Positions 47,765 through 61,152 of a stretch of 64,000 bases of DNA are shown here, piece by piece. The DNA comes from Cunninghamella blakesleeana. Lineage: Eukaryota > Mucoromycota > Mucoromycetes > Mucorales > Cunninghamellaceae. The translations under genes and the position numbers were made by a program. The stretch spans positions 3,465,501 to 3,529,500 of the forward strand of contig JAFCIZ010000005.1 in the NCBI GenBank assembly GCA_017871115.1, given 5' to 3'. Positions within the stretch are counted from its first letter, which is position 1. Every line of letters begins with the position of its first letter. The notes beneath the pieces were generated by a model, which was not told the origin of the DNA, made no database searches, and worked only from the letters and a program-made list of their open reading frames with translations.

Positions 47765-47825
<61 letters not shown>
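47765..47825. repeat. 61-bp poly(T) tract
   Basis: Uninterrupted run of 61 thymines, the longest homopolymer in the window. It could be an old poly(A) insertion (a retroposed tail read on the other strand) or simple slippage. Length may be unreliable in assembly. Confidence 0.85.
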
Positions 47826-47831
<6 letters not shown>

Positions 47832-48321
47832 CGCATTTGAATAAAATGTAATTAAACAGAGAATCAAAGCTATGATTGAAATATATATATATATATCAAA
47901 GCTTAGTATTATATGAAAGAAAAATAAATAAGGTCAATGTAGAAGATGAAATAATTAATTGACTAGCCAACTTTATTGTATATTTTAATATTATATTGAT
48001 ATATTAGTTTATTTTTTTAGTTGTAAATTAAAAAAAGTAGATACTAAGTTTATAACAAATGGAACAATAAGAATGTAACAACATATAAACTATAAAGCAA
48101 TGTAGTGATATATCCATATAGTAACAATAATTAAAATTAGAAAAGTAAATTAAGGGAGTTCGTCAATAGATTTATAGTAATAAGTACTAGATATTTATAT
48201 TACTTTCACCACTATTGCTATTTTAATATACATATATATATACTAATGGCATATAATATACATGCATGTACATAACATTGTATATACCCATATAAAATAT
48301 AATCACGAAATCTTTTGTAGT

Positions 48322-48513
48322 ATGGTTGAATTAAAAGATATAAAAAACACTGATGGTCTCAAAAAATCTCATATACAAGATTTTTATGATAAAAGGTATC
48401 TTTTTATTTTTTAAATCTATAAAACCAATCCAATTAACATTTCGTCCCTAATATAAAATGATTTTCAACAGAAAAAATCTATATTATGCAAAGAAACCAA
48501 GAAAAATAGCATA
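48322..48513 (+). CDS. Possible small two-exon ORF (doubtful)
   Basis: ATG at 48322 opens 74 bases (MVELKDIKNTDGLKKSHIQD...), then a GTATCT donor. A 75-base intron with CCCTAATAT and TTTTCAACAG at its end rejoins in frame at 48471-48513, giving 38 residues ending YYAKKPRKIA. The intron signals are good, but the protein is short and unrecognised. It could be a relic exon of a decayed gene in this gene-poor stretch. Confidence 0.25.
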
Positions 48514-50031
48514 AATAGCTATATATATTCGTGAATATTACAGTAAAACTATTGTATATCATTCATTCGACCATAAAAACAAAAATGAGGCGGAATATGA
48601 GACAAATAGGTCCATCATTGAATAAAGGTTTTACATGTACAAATATGTACATTATGTACCGATCTTAATATATGCTACCAACAGAGTCTAATTCTAGATC
48701 TCGATATAAATCTCCAACAATAAATTATACTCTCGATTCTGATATTATCTATATTTTACATTATAAGAAAAATGCATTCATAATAACAATAATAATGTTA
48801 TTATTATTATAAAAATTATTAAAATTATATCAATCTATATAATGAAAATTATTAACTATTTGAATATTCTTTACTTAATATGCTCATTTTGAAATAAAGC
48901 GAATTTCCAAATATAGACTCCTACATTACTTATCTCATCTATAATATAAAAATACTAACATCACATTATATTATTGGCAATTCTCGTGAAAAACGAAAAT
49001 ATATAACGGTCATATGTACATAGAGTTTCTATAAAAAATTAACGGTAAGAAAAAGGGAAGCGTTGAAATATCATGTTCATTTGATTTTATCATTAGCATA
49101 TAACCCATTTCTTGTCTGTTTGTTTGCTTAAAAAATGGAATGATTAAATAGTCATTTTTCTACAAATAAATTCATCTTATTAAAACATGATATAGTAACA
49201 CGTTTACTCTATAATTAAAAATGTTTCGGTATAAATTATTCTTATAAAATTAAAAAAGAATATTTCGAGTAGTTTCTCCATCCTTATCATTCAATTATCA
49301 CTGGTTGATTATTCATCGCCATTATTTCTTTTTTTTTTTTTTTTTTTTTTTTTTTCTCGAATGTCACTACGCATTTTCTATAATAATAACAAACAATTAA
49401 TATACACATCTTTCAATGGAAATGAGCTGTCGTAATAAAATGGATAAATATAGAAATCACGTAGTCATTTATCCATTAATATAATGGTTATTTGTTGAAA
49501 TATGATACTGATGATGATGCCTTTTTTTATTATATTAATTTCTGTTCTTTAATATGAATACTTAGTAATAACTATTGTTTCATAAATACACTTCTCTATT
49601 AGTCATTTAGAAGAATGACTAAAGCATAAATAAATATTTATATAAAGGAGTGCTTTTTTTTAAAAGGGAATATATTAATCTTAATAATCAAAAGATTATA
49701 AATAAAAAAAATATCCCCACACACAAGCTCACTATCTTTTATATCCTTTCCATTTAATATACCTCCACCATCGATTATCAAATGGGTTCTGATGCAACAT
49801 TTTTCATAGAATAACACCATCGATAATCTTCATCATTGGCTCAAATTATAGACCTTTGATCCATCATTTTTCAAGTCCGCTATTTTTTTTTTTTTATTAA
49901 TCTTTTAAAATAAGAGATTTTTTTTAAAATATATAAAAATCCATTCTAATTTTTTTAATTCTTTTTCTTTTCTTTTCATTATTTAATTTTTAAAAATAAA
50001 TAAATAAATATCATATTTTTTTTTTATCACA

Positions 50032-50994
50032 ATGCCTATTAGTACACAATCTCTTCAAATTACTTCCATTTCTGATTTGACCCCTAAAGTATTGGAAGAT
50101 ATCAACAATTACTTATGGACTTTAAATCCCACTGAAATTTTGACTTGGGCCATTGATAATTTACCAAATCTTTATCAAACCACAGCTTTTGGATTAACTG
50201 GTATGTTATTACATTTGACTTATTTTTCTTTTTTATTAAAACAAAGTAAAACAATCTCTTAAAAACATTGAACTTATTTTAATTCATCAATTTTTTTTTT
50301 AATTAAAAAAATAGGACTTGCTACGGTGGATATGATTAATAAAATTAGTATTGAACGTGGTCAAGCTCATCTTGTTCCATTAATCTTTTTAGATACCTTA
50401 TATCATTTCAAAGAAACCATTACATTAGCCAAAGAATGTGAAACAAAATATGATGTACCATTACACATTTATAAACCTATGGATGTCAACAATGTACAAG
50501 AATTTGAACAAGAACATGGTCAAGAATTATGGAAGGTAGATGAAGATTTATACGACTATCTTGTCAAAGTAGAACCTGCTCGTCGTGCTTATGAAGAATT
50601 AAATGTTAAAGCTGTGATCACAGGTCGTCGTCGTAGTCAAAAAGGTGATCGTGAAAATATTCCCATTTTAGAAGTAGATGATACCGGCCTTATTAAATTA
50701 AATCCTTTAGCTTTATGGGATTTCCAACAAGTGTGGACTTATATTCGTGCTAATGAAGTACCTTACAATGCTTTGATTGATCAAGGTTATAAATCCATTG
50801 GTGATTATCATTCTACTAAAAAACCTTCCGACAATCAAGGTGAACGAGATGGTCGTTGGTCTGGTCAACAAAAAACTGAATGTGGTTTACACAAAGATTA
50901 TTTCAAAATGCGTGCTGCTTATATGGCTGCCAAAAAGAAACGTGAAGAACAACAACAACAACAACAACAAAAACAAACTTTAGTCGCTGTATAA
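50032..50994 (+). CDS. MET16: Phosphoadenylyl-sulfate (PAPS) reductase
   Basis: Two exons, 50032-50200 and 50315-50994 (phase 1), 282 residues. The PAPS reductase core is complete: TTAFGLTGLATVDMI, VPLIFLDTLYHFKETI, VITGRRRSQKGDRENIPILEVD, LNPLALWDFQQVWTYIRANEVPYNALIDQGYKSIGD, and the catalytic KTECGLHKDY (Cys246). By family knowledge it reduces PAPS to sulfite with thioredoxin in sulfate assimilation. The single ECGLH cysteine without extra Cys pairs favours the PAPS (not iron-sulfur APS) type. A Gln-rich tail (QQQQQQQ) at the end is lineage-specific. The first codon choice is supported by an A-rich leader and homology-like length. Confidence 0.95.
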
Positions 50995-51834
50995 TTTTCA
51001 TTTACATTTTTTTATAATCATCATCATTATCCTCTCTTTTTGTATATTAGCTCTTATTTTTATTCTTATTTTGTATATGCATTATTAATTTTTCTACACT
51101 CAACCATATTTTTTCATCGTACTATCTAAATAAATTAAATTTTTTTTAAAAAAAATAAAGATTAGAATCACAGTTTATATTATTATATATGTGTTAATAT
51201 TGCCAAAGCAAATATTTTAGTTCTTTTAGAATATACAATTTAACAAAAATCATAATTAATAGTATTCATAACATTTTTTTATTTTTAGTTTTTTTTTAAC
51301 AATGAATAAAAGACAAGCGTAGTTGATTTCCAAAAAAAAAAAAAAAAAAAAAAAATAGAAATAAGCTTGGCAACTTTTACATATTAAAATAAAAGCAATA
51401 TATTCGCATATACAAACTCGTATAAATATATATATTTATATATTTACAAATATTTAAAAATTGATATATATTTATATAAATGAACTTTAATACTAAGTGA
51501 AATTAATAATTTTAATAAAATAAGCTATTAGAGAAAAATGAATATGAAAAAGTGATAAATAAAATATCTGTTGGGTAAAGAATATAAAATTATTTGTGTA
51601 CCTTAATTTTTTAAAAAAAAAAATCGGGTTGTCCAAATATGGAATATCATTTTTTTATAAATTTAAGAAAGTTAAAAAAATTTTTTTTTCTTCCTTCCCT
51701 TTTTTCTTTACCTTTCTTTCTTATTATTTAAAAATATTATATTTTTTATATTTATATATATTAATCTATTATTTTCAACTTATTAGTTTATATTACATTT
51801 TTTAAAAAAAAACTCACAAGATTAGTTCTTCGTA
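50995..51834. other. Intergenic, AT-rich
   Basis: 840 bases between PAPS reductase and the proline-rich gene on the same strand. It contains an A-run near 51331-51356 and TATATTTATATA tracts. No gene seen. Confidence 0.5.
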
Positions 51835-54017
51835 ATGGTATATGTTTATTCTGATTACCCTATAGAAGAAGATTACTATCATTCAGTAAGACAACCAAAA
51901 CAATCTTTAAAAAGGTCTCTAAAATGGCAACAACATCAGCAACAGCCCATAGAAGATATAATATGGGTTGAAGAAGAACACTATCGTGATTTCCTTCCTT
52001 ATGAAGAACCACCATTCCTAGGTAATAAAACATTGGTTTTTAATTAATAATGATAATAGTAATAAATATTAATAGCAAAATTGACTTTATTTATTTTTAT
52101 TTATTTTATTTTATTTTAATATTAAAAATAGATGATTATTTACATGAATACCCATATGAAGAAATAGTTTATCCACCACTTTATTCGCCTTCTTGGCATT
52201 ATAAACATCAGCCTATGGCAAATGATTATATAGAGGATGAAGAGGATTATTATGATTATGAGAATATGATAAATCAAGAAAAAGATTTTTTAAGAGGAAG
52301 GAATAAAAGACAGTCTATGTATTCTAATACAACGCTTCCAAGAGTAGTACATCAAGATATTCATAACCCCATGACAATATCATCGCAGCCCCAGCCACCA
52401 CCTCCATTAAGAAGACGTCGTAGCCAACCTATTCTTAGAAATAACCATCGATTAAGGCAACCACCACCACCACCTATCCATCGTATATGTCATCATGATC
52501 ATTTTAATGAGGATGGCGATCATCCTGATTTTTATTATTGTCCATATGATAATGACAACATCATTTTACAAGAAAAAAAAAAGAATCATACAAGACAACG
52601 TTCATCATCCATTACTTCATTTCATGACAGCTCGCCATCACATGCACTTCATCTTCACCATCCTCCTCCTCCTGCTCCTTCTGTATTAAATGACCATAAT
52701 AATAATAATACTCATTTATATCCTATCGATCAACAATCATCTACCATGTTACACCAACGATCCGAAATTCAAAAACAGCAGCATAATCATAATAATAATT
52801 CTTTTTTTGGTCAAGCGCCTAATCATACTCACCCGTTACTTCCAATCCCTCAACAACCCATGATCCCCGGTGTACCATTAAGTAATTTTTTTCCTATGCC
52901 ACTTCCCCCTCCTCCTCCATCATCAATAAATTATGGTTTTCCCACGTTACCAGGTATGGTCCCACCACCACCACAACAACCTCATGGTAACTTACAACAA
53001 CAGGCTATATCTTTTGATCCCATGATTATACAACATCAATTACAAAACAATTCATTTCATCATGCATCCTCTTCATTACCTACATCACCCATTATATCCA
53101 CTTTACCTTTATCACCACAAAATAATAATGTTAATAAAAAATTAACTTCAACCCCTCCATCATCTTCATCTATATCAACACCATCATATAACCAAGAGAC
53201 AATTCATGCATCGGAAAAACAAAAAGAAAATAACAATAATAATAGAGATATACTAAAAAAAGAACAACATCAATATCAGCAACAAGAAGAAGAATTTAAC
53301 ATAGCATCTCCTCATTCTGTAGCATCGGATAGTAAATTAAAGCCAATTAATAATGGATTAGTTCCATTAGGTAGATCTTTATCTTTAGGTACATCTCAAT
53401 CATTAATGAAAAAAAAGAATAAATTAAAAAGAAGGAATTCCCTTTTTGGTAATTTATTCAATACAATCACTGAACCATCATCATCATCATCCACAATAAT
53501 AAAAAAAGAAGGTGATGAAGTCAAAGCTGAACAGCAACAAGAAAAGAAAAAGAGTGGTCAATTGATCCCTGTTCATGAATTAACATATAATTCCTTAACA
53601 AGAAAGCAGTCTTTAAAACTAGAAAAAAAAATCAAAGCATTGTCAAAAAGGGAATATATATGGTGCTATCAAATCAATCAAAAGAACTCTACCTACTTTT
53701 TAAAAAATCGACAATATGATCATTTATTACGTGCTGGACCTTGTTGGTATGCCATGACTTCTAAAAACCAAAAAGCTTTGGATCCTTATATTATGTACTA
53801 TCAATCACAATACAATATGCAAGGTCAATTGCTTCCTGATACACTTCCTAGTCTATTACCATTGGAAAAGGAACCTAAATTACCTGGTTCTTTAACTGCC
53901 ATGCCAGCTGGGAAGTTGGCTAGAGCATATCCTTCTATGTTATCCGCTACCAGTTATATTGAAGTCATTATCAATTGTTTACCAGCTGATGGACAATTTG
54001 CTATCCAACAAAGTTAA
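51835..54017 (+). CDS. Proline/Asn/His-rich protein with a conserved-looking C-terminal domain, unknown
   Basis: Two exons, 51835-52021 and 52132-54017 (phase 1), 690 residues. The first ~160 residues are acidic and Tyr-rich (EEDYYDYENM). The middle is disordered with polyproline runs (PQPPPPLRRRRSQP, PLPPPPPSSINYGFP) that could bind SH3, WW or EVH1 domains, plus Asn/His/Gln tracts. The last ~150 residues look folded: LTRKQSLKLEKKIKALSKREYIWCYQINQK, FLKNRQYDHLLRAGPCWYAM, ATSYIEVIINCLPADGQFAI. I do not recognise this domain. No signal peptide or membrane span. It is a likely cytoplasmic adaptor, by composition only. Confidence 0.75.
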
Positions 54018-54184
54018 TTATTTATTTATTATCCTTTTTATTATTATTATTAATATTAATATTTTAATGAATAAAGAGTATTTATTTATTTTTAAATATA
54101 ATCATGGGGTTTATTTTTATAATTGGTGTGTAATACAAAAAAAAAAGTTTATTTTTTTAATCGATAAAAAAAAAAAAAAAATCA

Positions 54185-56029
54185 TTACAAAGGACCAATA
54201 GGTAAACCAAGTAAAGCTGAGAAAGTACCTAAAAGATCAGCACCAAAAGCAATAGGTGCACCAGAATCTAATAAGGAAGTAATTGTAGTCCGTTCTTTAC
54301 ATTTATATTGTAATGGCTGTCCGTCAAAGCGATCCATCATAAACCGTATAGCCGATTCAGCACCTGTAATGCCAAGCATTAGGTGTTGAGAGAATTGATC
54401 TTTTACTAATTCAATGGAATTACCCCCACCACCTACTTCATCTGAACACCATTGGGTATAAAGCTGTTTTACTTGTTCAAAAGAAACAATATCATCATTG
54501 GCAGCATGGTAAAGGTATAAAGGAATGGTTAGCGGTTTGTATTGACCTAAACTACCAGCATCGATGTATTTTTTAGGTAATGGATCATCAGTAAATGATA
54601 TGCTAGGTTCTATTAAATAATCTTCAAGTCGTTCATTGGAAAAAGCATCGGATAAACATTGTTCTTGCATGATAGACAACTGTTTTCTTTTCTCAGGTTT
54701 CATCACTTTGGTTATATAGCTTGCAAACTCTTCATATTGTGCCGATAATCCAAGTATACTTGAAAAAATATACATAGAATAAGGTGTCCCATTAACTTTA
54801 TTTAATGTATCATCTACGCATAATATAAAATGAATAGACATATAAAGCGGCTAGTGATTAGTGGTTGTATAAACACGTTTTTCTATATTTTATACCATTT
54901 TTTATTAAAAAAAAAAAAAAAAAAAAACTTACGAAGATTTACTGGTGTACCCTAAAAGTATATTTTATAAAAAAAATCATTACATAAAATTAATATAAAT
55001 AGATTTGATAGTAAAATTATATAAAATAAAAAGTTATATATATAAAACTTACCCCCATGGCTGCTCCTACAATATTTAATTCTGGAGCATATATATCTTT
55101 TAATTGAACAGCCCAACCAGTAACAAAAGCGCCTATTTTTTTATAATAAGAAAACGTGTTTATGAAAAAAATTAGTTATGCATTTTCTGCATTATGTTTT
55201 CTAATTTTTAAAAATAATACCAGCACTTTTTTTATATATTAAACTTTTTGATTTTTAATCAATGGAATCTTATATATATTTACCTCCACTGTAACCCCAT
55301 AACTGTACTTTAGCACTAGGAAGCAAATTAGTAGTAGGTGAACTAACTAAAACGGCACGAATAGCATCTAAAATTGCTTGCCCATTCATTTTTCCAACGG
55401 AAAACATAGATTTAGGTCCTTCATAATCTGGAACATTGACAAACCAACCATGAAAAAGTAAAGCATCGATCAATAATAATTCGGCTTGCATAATCCAAGG
55501 ACTATTCTTTGCAGCATCGTCCTTTTGTAAAATGTAAGACGGTGAACATAAAATAGAAGGTCGATCTTCAGCTAACTGATAAGAAACTAATTTGGAAGGA
55601 TCAGCATTATGAGGCTCAATTAAAGTAGTGACAGTAACAATAGGTTGATCCAAGGCATCCGTTGTACGGTATAAGATTTGGTGAACTTGTTTTACATTTT
55701 GTGGTAATCTGGAAAATGCTGCTAGAGAATGAGGTAAGGGTCGTATTTTTAATATAGTACCTTCTTTTTCTTTTTCAAAACCTAAAGGTGGCTGATAAAA
55801 TGGGTCTTGATCTGGTGGTAATAATGATGATGAAGGATCTAATGGTGCACTATGGATTTTTAGGATAAAAAATGAATAAAAAAGAAAAAGAATAGGAAAG
55901 ACCTTTTATTATTATTATTATTATTATTATTTGAAAGTAATAATAATAATACACACATATTAGTTTATTTTATATTACATTAAATTATCATTTAAAAAAA
56001 AAAAAGTAATTATTGTGCTTTTTTACCAT
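54185..56029 (-). CDS. Secretory lipase (fungal LIP family)
   Basis: Proposed exons 56027-56029 (ATG alone), 55284-55902, 55053-55132, 54933-54951 (19 nt) and 54185-54813, closing in frame to 449 residues. The signal peptide MVFPILFLFYSFFILKIHSA spans the first junction. The body has LKIRPLPHSLAAF, HGWFVNVPDYEGPKSMF, QAILDAIRAVL and the nucleophile elbow GYSGGAF (Ser206), then APELNIVGAAMGGTPVNL. Near the end are IPLYLYHAANDDIVSF (probable catalytic Asp) and SQHLMLGITG (probable His). By family knowledge it is a secreted triacylglycerol lipase of the Candida LIP type. The one-codon first exon is inferred because the signal-peptide frame has no ATG of its own and is preceded by a stop. Confidence 0.88.
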
Positions 56030-56638
56030 AATATGACAATATATTCGCAAAATGTTTAATATATATATTAAAAAAAAAAGAACAAGAGAACAAAAGAACA
56101 AAAAATTAAACAATAATGTCTATTTATTTGATCGGAAAAGTTGGTTTTGAGGCAATTGTTGTGTTAATTTTTCTTTTCCCCCATCCCTTGACTCCTTGCG
56201 TACCTTTCTTCATCCCCTTTATATTTTTTTAAAATTTTTTAGTTTAATAAATAATTTAAATATGCTATTGTATAAAAAAAATACTCGATCAATTTTTTTT
56301 TTTTTTTTTTTTGATATAGCATTATTATTTAATCAACATTTTTTTTAATATTTTTTTTAGTTTTTAAGTTTTTATACTTTTAAAAAAAATTTAAAAAAAT
56401 GAAGATCAATAGTTTGTTTACAACGGAAATAAACCAATTATTTTCATGATCATCATTTCTCCTAGGCAAAAAGTGCATTGAAAATCATTTTTTGTGTTAT
56501 TATTATATCTATACTTTTATTCTTTTTTTATTTTTATTTTTATTTTTTATAGAAAAAGGGAGGATAGGATTGAATATATGTGTAAACTAGAATATGTATT
56601 ACATCAGTTTAAAAAATATCAATTTTTTTTTTTGTTTT
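56030..56638. other. Intergenic, lipase promoter
   Basis: 609 bases between the lipase start and the transporter stop (both minus strand). It includes pyrimidine-rich CCCCCATCCCTTGACTCC (56178-56195), a T tract near 56292-56312 and A/T runs. No gene seen. Confidence 0.5.
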
Positions 56639-59215
56639 TTAATCACAAACGGCAGTCGATGTTTCTTGATTAGTAAATAATTTTTGTAAACTATAAAATG
56701 AACTAAAAGCCATCACGGCTATCCCAAAAATCAAACATGCCCAATGAGGCAATTTATTCCAATGCCATATTGAACCGGTTGCCATTTTTAAATAACATAA
56801 AGGTGGTAAAATGTAAGCTAAAGCAGTTGCTGAAAAGGCACCAGTTAATTCCAAGACAATTCCAAGATTACACGTTAATAATGATATGGTTAATGCAATT
56901 AGGGTTAAGCTGGTTGTTAAAAAAAAGTGAAGCTTTAAATCGAATCCTTTGGATGGCCAGAAAAATGTTTCCAATACCTAAATCATAAATAAAGATATTG
57001 AGAGTAAAGAAGGAAGAGAAGTTAATAAAGACCATTATTAATGAGCTTATATATACACTATAAATGGCACTTTATTATATTATATCATTTCACTTTCTTA
57101 CCTCTCGACAAACAAAGATTTCCAACGGAATGGTGGTGAACATATTTAATCCAAAGGCTAATCGAGCAATATTAATAAATACATTATCTGATGGAAAGTT
57201 GTTTAAAATGTTTCCTATGAACAAAAAAAAAGAAAAAGAAAAGACGATTATATATTAGACACTTTATACATCTATATATCTATATACACTCTATCTTTTT
57301 TTCTCTTTTCTCTTTATTATTATTATCTATTTTAATTTTACCTGCCGTTTTTTCAGTAAAGGCAAGATAACCTGATAATCCCAATATGACACAAGTAATA
57401 AATGCAATAGTCATACTATAATGCGTTACTTTAGCAAATCGATTTAAAGATGGTTGTTTTAATGATCCAAAAATAAGAAAACTATTATGGTGACAAACAA
57501 AAGCTATATATATATATATATGTATCATGTCAGTTTGTATATAGCTATATTTATGTTTAAATATCTATATTTATATCATTTTATTTTATATTTTAATATT
57601 ACCAAAACTAATAACAGCTATAGCTTGAAAGACTTCGTCATTCATAAAATTAAATCTATTTTCCATGGATCCACGTAACTCAGTTGGTACATTAGGCGAT
57701 TCAACGGCTACACTAACAGTAATAAATACAATCGCTAATAATGCTAACGCACTTGTTTTTGCTAATTTAGAGATATCACGGTAAAGAGATAATGGATATG
57801 AGACGAATAAAGTAAAGAAGGTAATACAAAGCTTTCTATTGGCAAAAATCCATAAAACGGGTGTTTGTTCAATAGATGGAAATAAGGATTTAATAACATG
57901 TGGAATGGTATCGCCTAGAAAAAATAGAAAATATAAAAAAAATATGTAGTTTTATTAAATATATACTTATATATATAATTTATTTTTCAAAATTCCATTC
58001 TTATACCTTCCCCCTTTTATATACCATTTTAATATTTATTCTACCTACCGATAATTACACAATAAGCACAAGTACCTAATTCAATAATAATAATAAAGGG
58101 AAAAAGATAATACATTCTATCAATATCATAATCTTATCTACCTTATCTATATATTTATTTACAAAATAAACTTTTTTTGATTATCACCTCTTGGTTATTT
58201 TTACCTCCAAAAGCAAAAGCAAATTGAAAAATAGATATAGCTATTAATCCAGGTCTACCAAATGCAAACTGCAATAAATCCTGATACGTTGTCCTTCCAG
58301 CCAATTTCCCGTTAAATATTAATAATCGAATTGTCCAATCTAAATTAAAACGAAATAAAATAATATATTTATTAAATTTCCAATTATTCTACCAATATAT
58401 TAAACCTTATATCGATATCTATATATACTATACTTACCAACCACAAATGTTAATACGATCAATAATATAATTCCAAATCCAAAACCCTAAACGCATATAC
58501 AGACACATAAAAAAATAAATATACACATGGTATATATATATATACACTTTGAAATACATATAAAATAATAATAATATCATACTTACAGCTTCTTTAACGC
58601 TATATGGAATACCAATAATACCAGCACCAATAATACTATTCGCCATATTAAGCTTTTTTAAAAATAAAATAAATGAAAAAGAAAATACCGTATGCACTTA
58701 ATAATAATAATAAATTCATTTTCTCTTCTATATCCCTTATGTGTATATATGTATGTATGTATGAATGAATGAATGAATGTATAACTTACGAAACTAGCAA
58801 AAATAGTACCGCCTTCTGAAGGCAAACGATAAAATTTTGCTTCTAATTCATCTTGACTGTTCAAAGATAAGTTTTCCTCATCTTCGTCATCGGGTAATAG
58901 TAAAGGTCTATGTTGGTGAGAATCCCTATAAGGAGAGTTTACTTCCGAGTCATCCACATCTAACTGTGTATATTCAGTAATGGCTGTATGAGAATATTGA
59001 TAATCCTGCTGATTATCCTTGGAAGTGGTTGATCGAGATGACGGCAGTGATGATATACTATTTTGCTTATTATCAATATCTTTTTGTTGTCTTTGAGATG
59101 AAGTATCTGGAATAGAAGTGGAAGAATTGTTATTAGGTTGCGGTGTACTTGGTTGATAATCGTCTGTTTCGTTTTCGGACAACTCAAATAATAACTTTTG
59201 TCGTTCAGGCGTCAT
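56639..59215 (-). CDS. SLC38/AVT-type amino-acid transporter
   Basis: Nine exons: 58790-59215, 58587-58652, 58438-58486, 58205-58339, 58049-58075 (27 nt), 57603-57914, 57342-57503, 57102-57214 and 56639-56977, closing in frame to 542 residues. The N-terminal ~140 residues are cytosolic, Ser/Asp/Gln-rich. Membrane helices then begin at the family hallmark LNMANSIIGAGIIGIPYSVKEA, followed by GFGFGIILLIVLTFVVDW, FAFGGTCAYCVIIGD, VISFAFVCHHNSFLIFGSL and LARLAFGLNMFTTIPLEIFVCRE-type segments. About 11 spans are expected. By family knowledge these are proton- or sodium-coupled neutral amino-acid carriers of vacuole or plasma membrane. Which membrane is not evident. It is the most intron-dense gene of the window. 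Confidence 0.92.
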
Positions 59216-61152
59216 TAGTATATTTATTTTTTTTAGATGAGTTGTTGAAATATGTGTAAAGTATTTTTAGCTGTTGTTGCTTATTATAATATAAATTAAA
59301 TTAAATAAAGAATAATAATAAAATATATATATGTATATATACACAATTCAATAATAGATGAGGGGAAGGTACAGCTATGTCAGTTAAAAAAGCATAAAAT
59401 TACAAATAAATAAACTTTTATTCAAAGTATAAATATATATATAAGTCTTTGTAATAAAATAAATTAATACAAGTTATATATAATAATTAATAAATAAAAA
59501 GACAGAAATATTTCAATCACATAAAAAAGGAAAAAGAGAAAGAAAAAAGAGGTCGAAGAAAACAGAAAATATTAAAAAAGCATATTCTATTTTTTTTTTT
59601 TTTTAATGATTAAAGTATTTGGAGCTAAACCATTTTTGGGAAAGTCCGACAATTTCTCCCCCTCATCAAGCTATCCCAAATGCAAAAAAAAAGGATTGGC
59701 GTTATCATTTAAAGATGGTAAAATTAAATAGAAACCTATTAACATTATTATTTCATTTTTTTAGTAATGGTCTTTTAAAATAAATGTGTTTATTTAATAA
59801 TATACAAATATAAATCAAAAACTTCTTAATGATTTTTATAATATAAAGAAGGTTACTTGTAATATACTGTTACTATTACTTTAATTAATGAACCATTCCT
59901 ATTTAACTTATAATAAACATATATATAACATTATGACGATGGAAAAGTTATCTCTAAAAAGATTGGTTAAATCGCCTCCACATGTAAAAACACCGCGGAT
60001 CATAAAAAGGTAGCATTTTTCAGGCTGCGCTTTAAAACTATCATTTTGGTAGAGGGGAGCACCTGATTTCTTTTTAAAAAAAAGAAATCTCTTTAAACTT
60101 CATTTCTTACTTTCATTATGCTTACTCTCTTCTTTTATAAATATAACTATTTAAAGCAAAAATATATATATTTTTAACTTTTTTAAAAGACAAAAACTCT
60201 ATTATGTTTTCCTTTCTAATTAGCTATGCCTTTTCCAATATGCGTTTTAAATTCAAAGGAAGACAAGAGCTGGTAAATATTTTTCATGTGTTTATATTTA
60301 AGATTGTAAAAAAAAGTTGTAGTATATTCTTTCTTTTTACCAAGTAAATTAGATATAAAAATAATTATCTTTAGCAATATAAACTATGTGTATATCAATA
60401 AAAAAGGATACTCAAACCCCAACTGCCATAGATGCAAACCCCTCGATATTAAATGGTAAAGAATCGAGTACACGCCAAAATAAAATATTAGAAGCATGAA
60501 AAAGAATTCCAACCAATAAAAAGTGATGGCCCTTAAATTTAATAAATCAAGGATAATAAAAATAATATAGTTTACAACATTATATGTTTATAAAGCGATA
60601 TTTTCTAACTAAAAACGATTCACTCACTCTTGATATATTTATATTTATATGTTATTCCTACTAATATATCCATGTGCATTCTAATTTAATTTATGCATCC
60701 AAACTACTCGAAAATATTTGAAAAAAATTAATGAAATAATCTCAAAGGTTTTTATGAAAACTTAAAGAGTTGTTTTACACAAAAGTGAAATAAATATAAT
60801 ATGAAAAAACATAGTAATCACATATATATAAGCTGATCATAATATATATATATATATTTATATATATTATCAGGCAAAGGCTAACAACTAGATCTTCATT
60901 CCTTTTTTTATAATGTAAAAAAAAAAAACTTTTCTCTTACAGTTTTATTCCTTCTTTTTATACCCTTTTATATTTTCATCTTTTTACCGCCATTATTAAT
61001 TTAATAAAAAAAAGCTTTATATTTATTTATTTACTTGTATAGAAAAATTAATTGTAAATTTTTTTTATTATGCGAATGAATGATTCACGATCATTTAAAA
61101 TTACAATACACTTGCTTCTAAATTTTATAAATATAAATATATCTATACATAT
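59216..61152. other. Intergenic with one possible small gene
   Basis: 1.9 kb between the divergent side of the transporter gene and the TrpRS stop. Apart from the small three-exon candidate at 59933-60401 it is AT-rich. A GC-richer patch lies at 60026-60064 (AGGCTGCGC... GTAGAGGGGAGCACCTGA), inside intron 1 of that candidate. Confidence 0.45.
59933..60401 (+). CDS. Possible small three-exon gene, 50 residues, unknown
   Basis: Exons 59933-60009, 60224-60272 and 60375-60401 join in frame (phases 2 and 0). Donors are GTAGCA and GTAAAT; acceptors are TTCTAATTAG and TATCTTTAG. The product is basic (MTMEKLSLKRLVKSPPHVKT, then PRIIKRSYAFSNMRFKFKGR, ending QELQYKLCVYQ). Codons in exons 1-2 look protein-like rather than random AT-rich. 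No family is recognised. It could be a small mitochondrial or ribosomal-type protein, or chance. Confidence 0.35.

Larger units (their letters stand above)
46159..50031. other. Gene-poor region
   Basis: 3.9 kb between PPP4R1 and PAPS reductase (divergent). AT-rich, with a 61-base T tract, a second T tract of about 33 at 49329-49355, and several short exon-like scraps (see 48322-48513). There is no intact gene and no terminal repeats that would mark a transposon. The last ~200 bases are pyrimidine-rich promoter sequence of the PAPS reductase gene. Confidence 0.45.
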
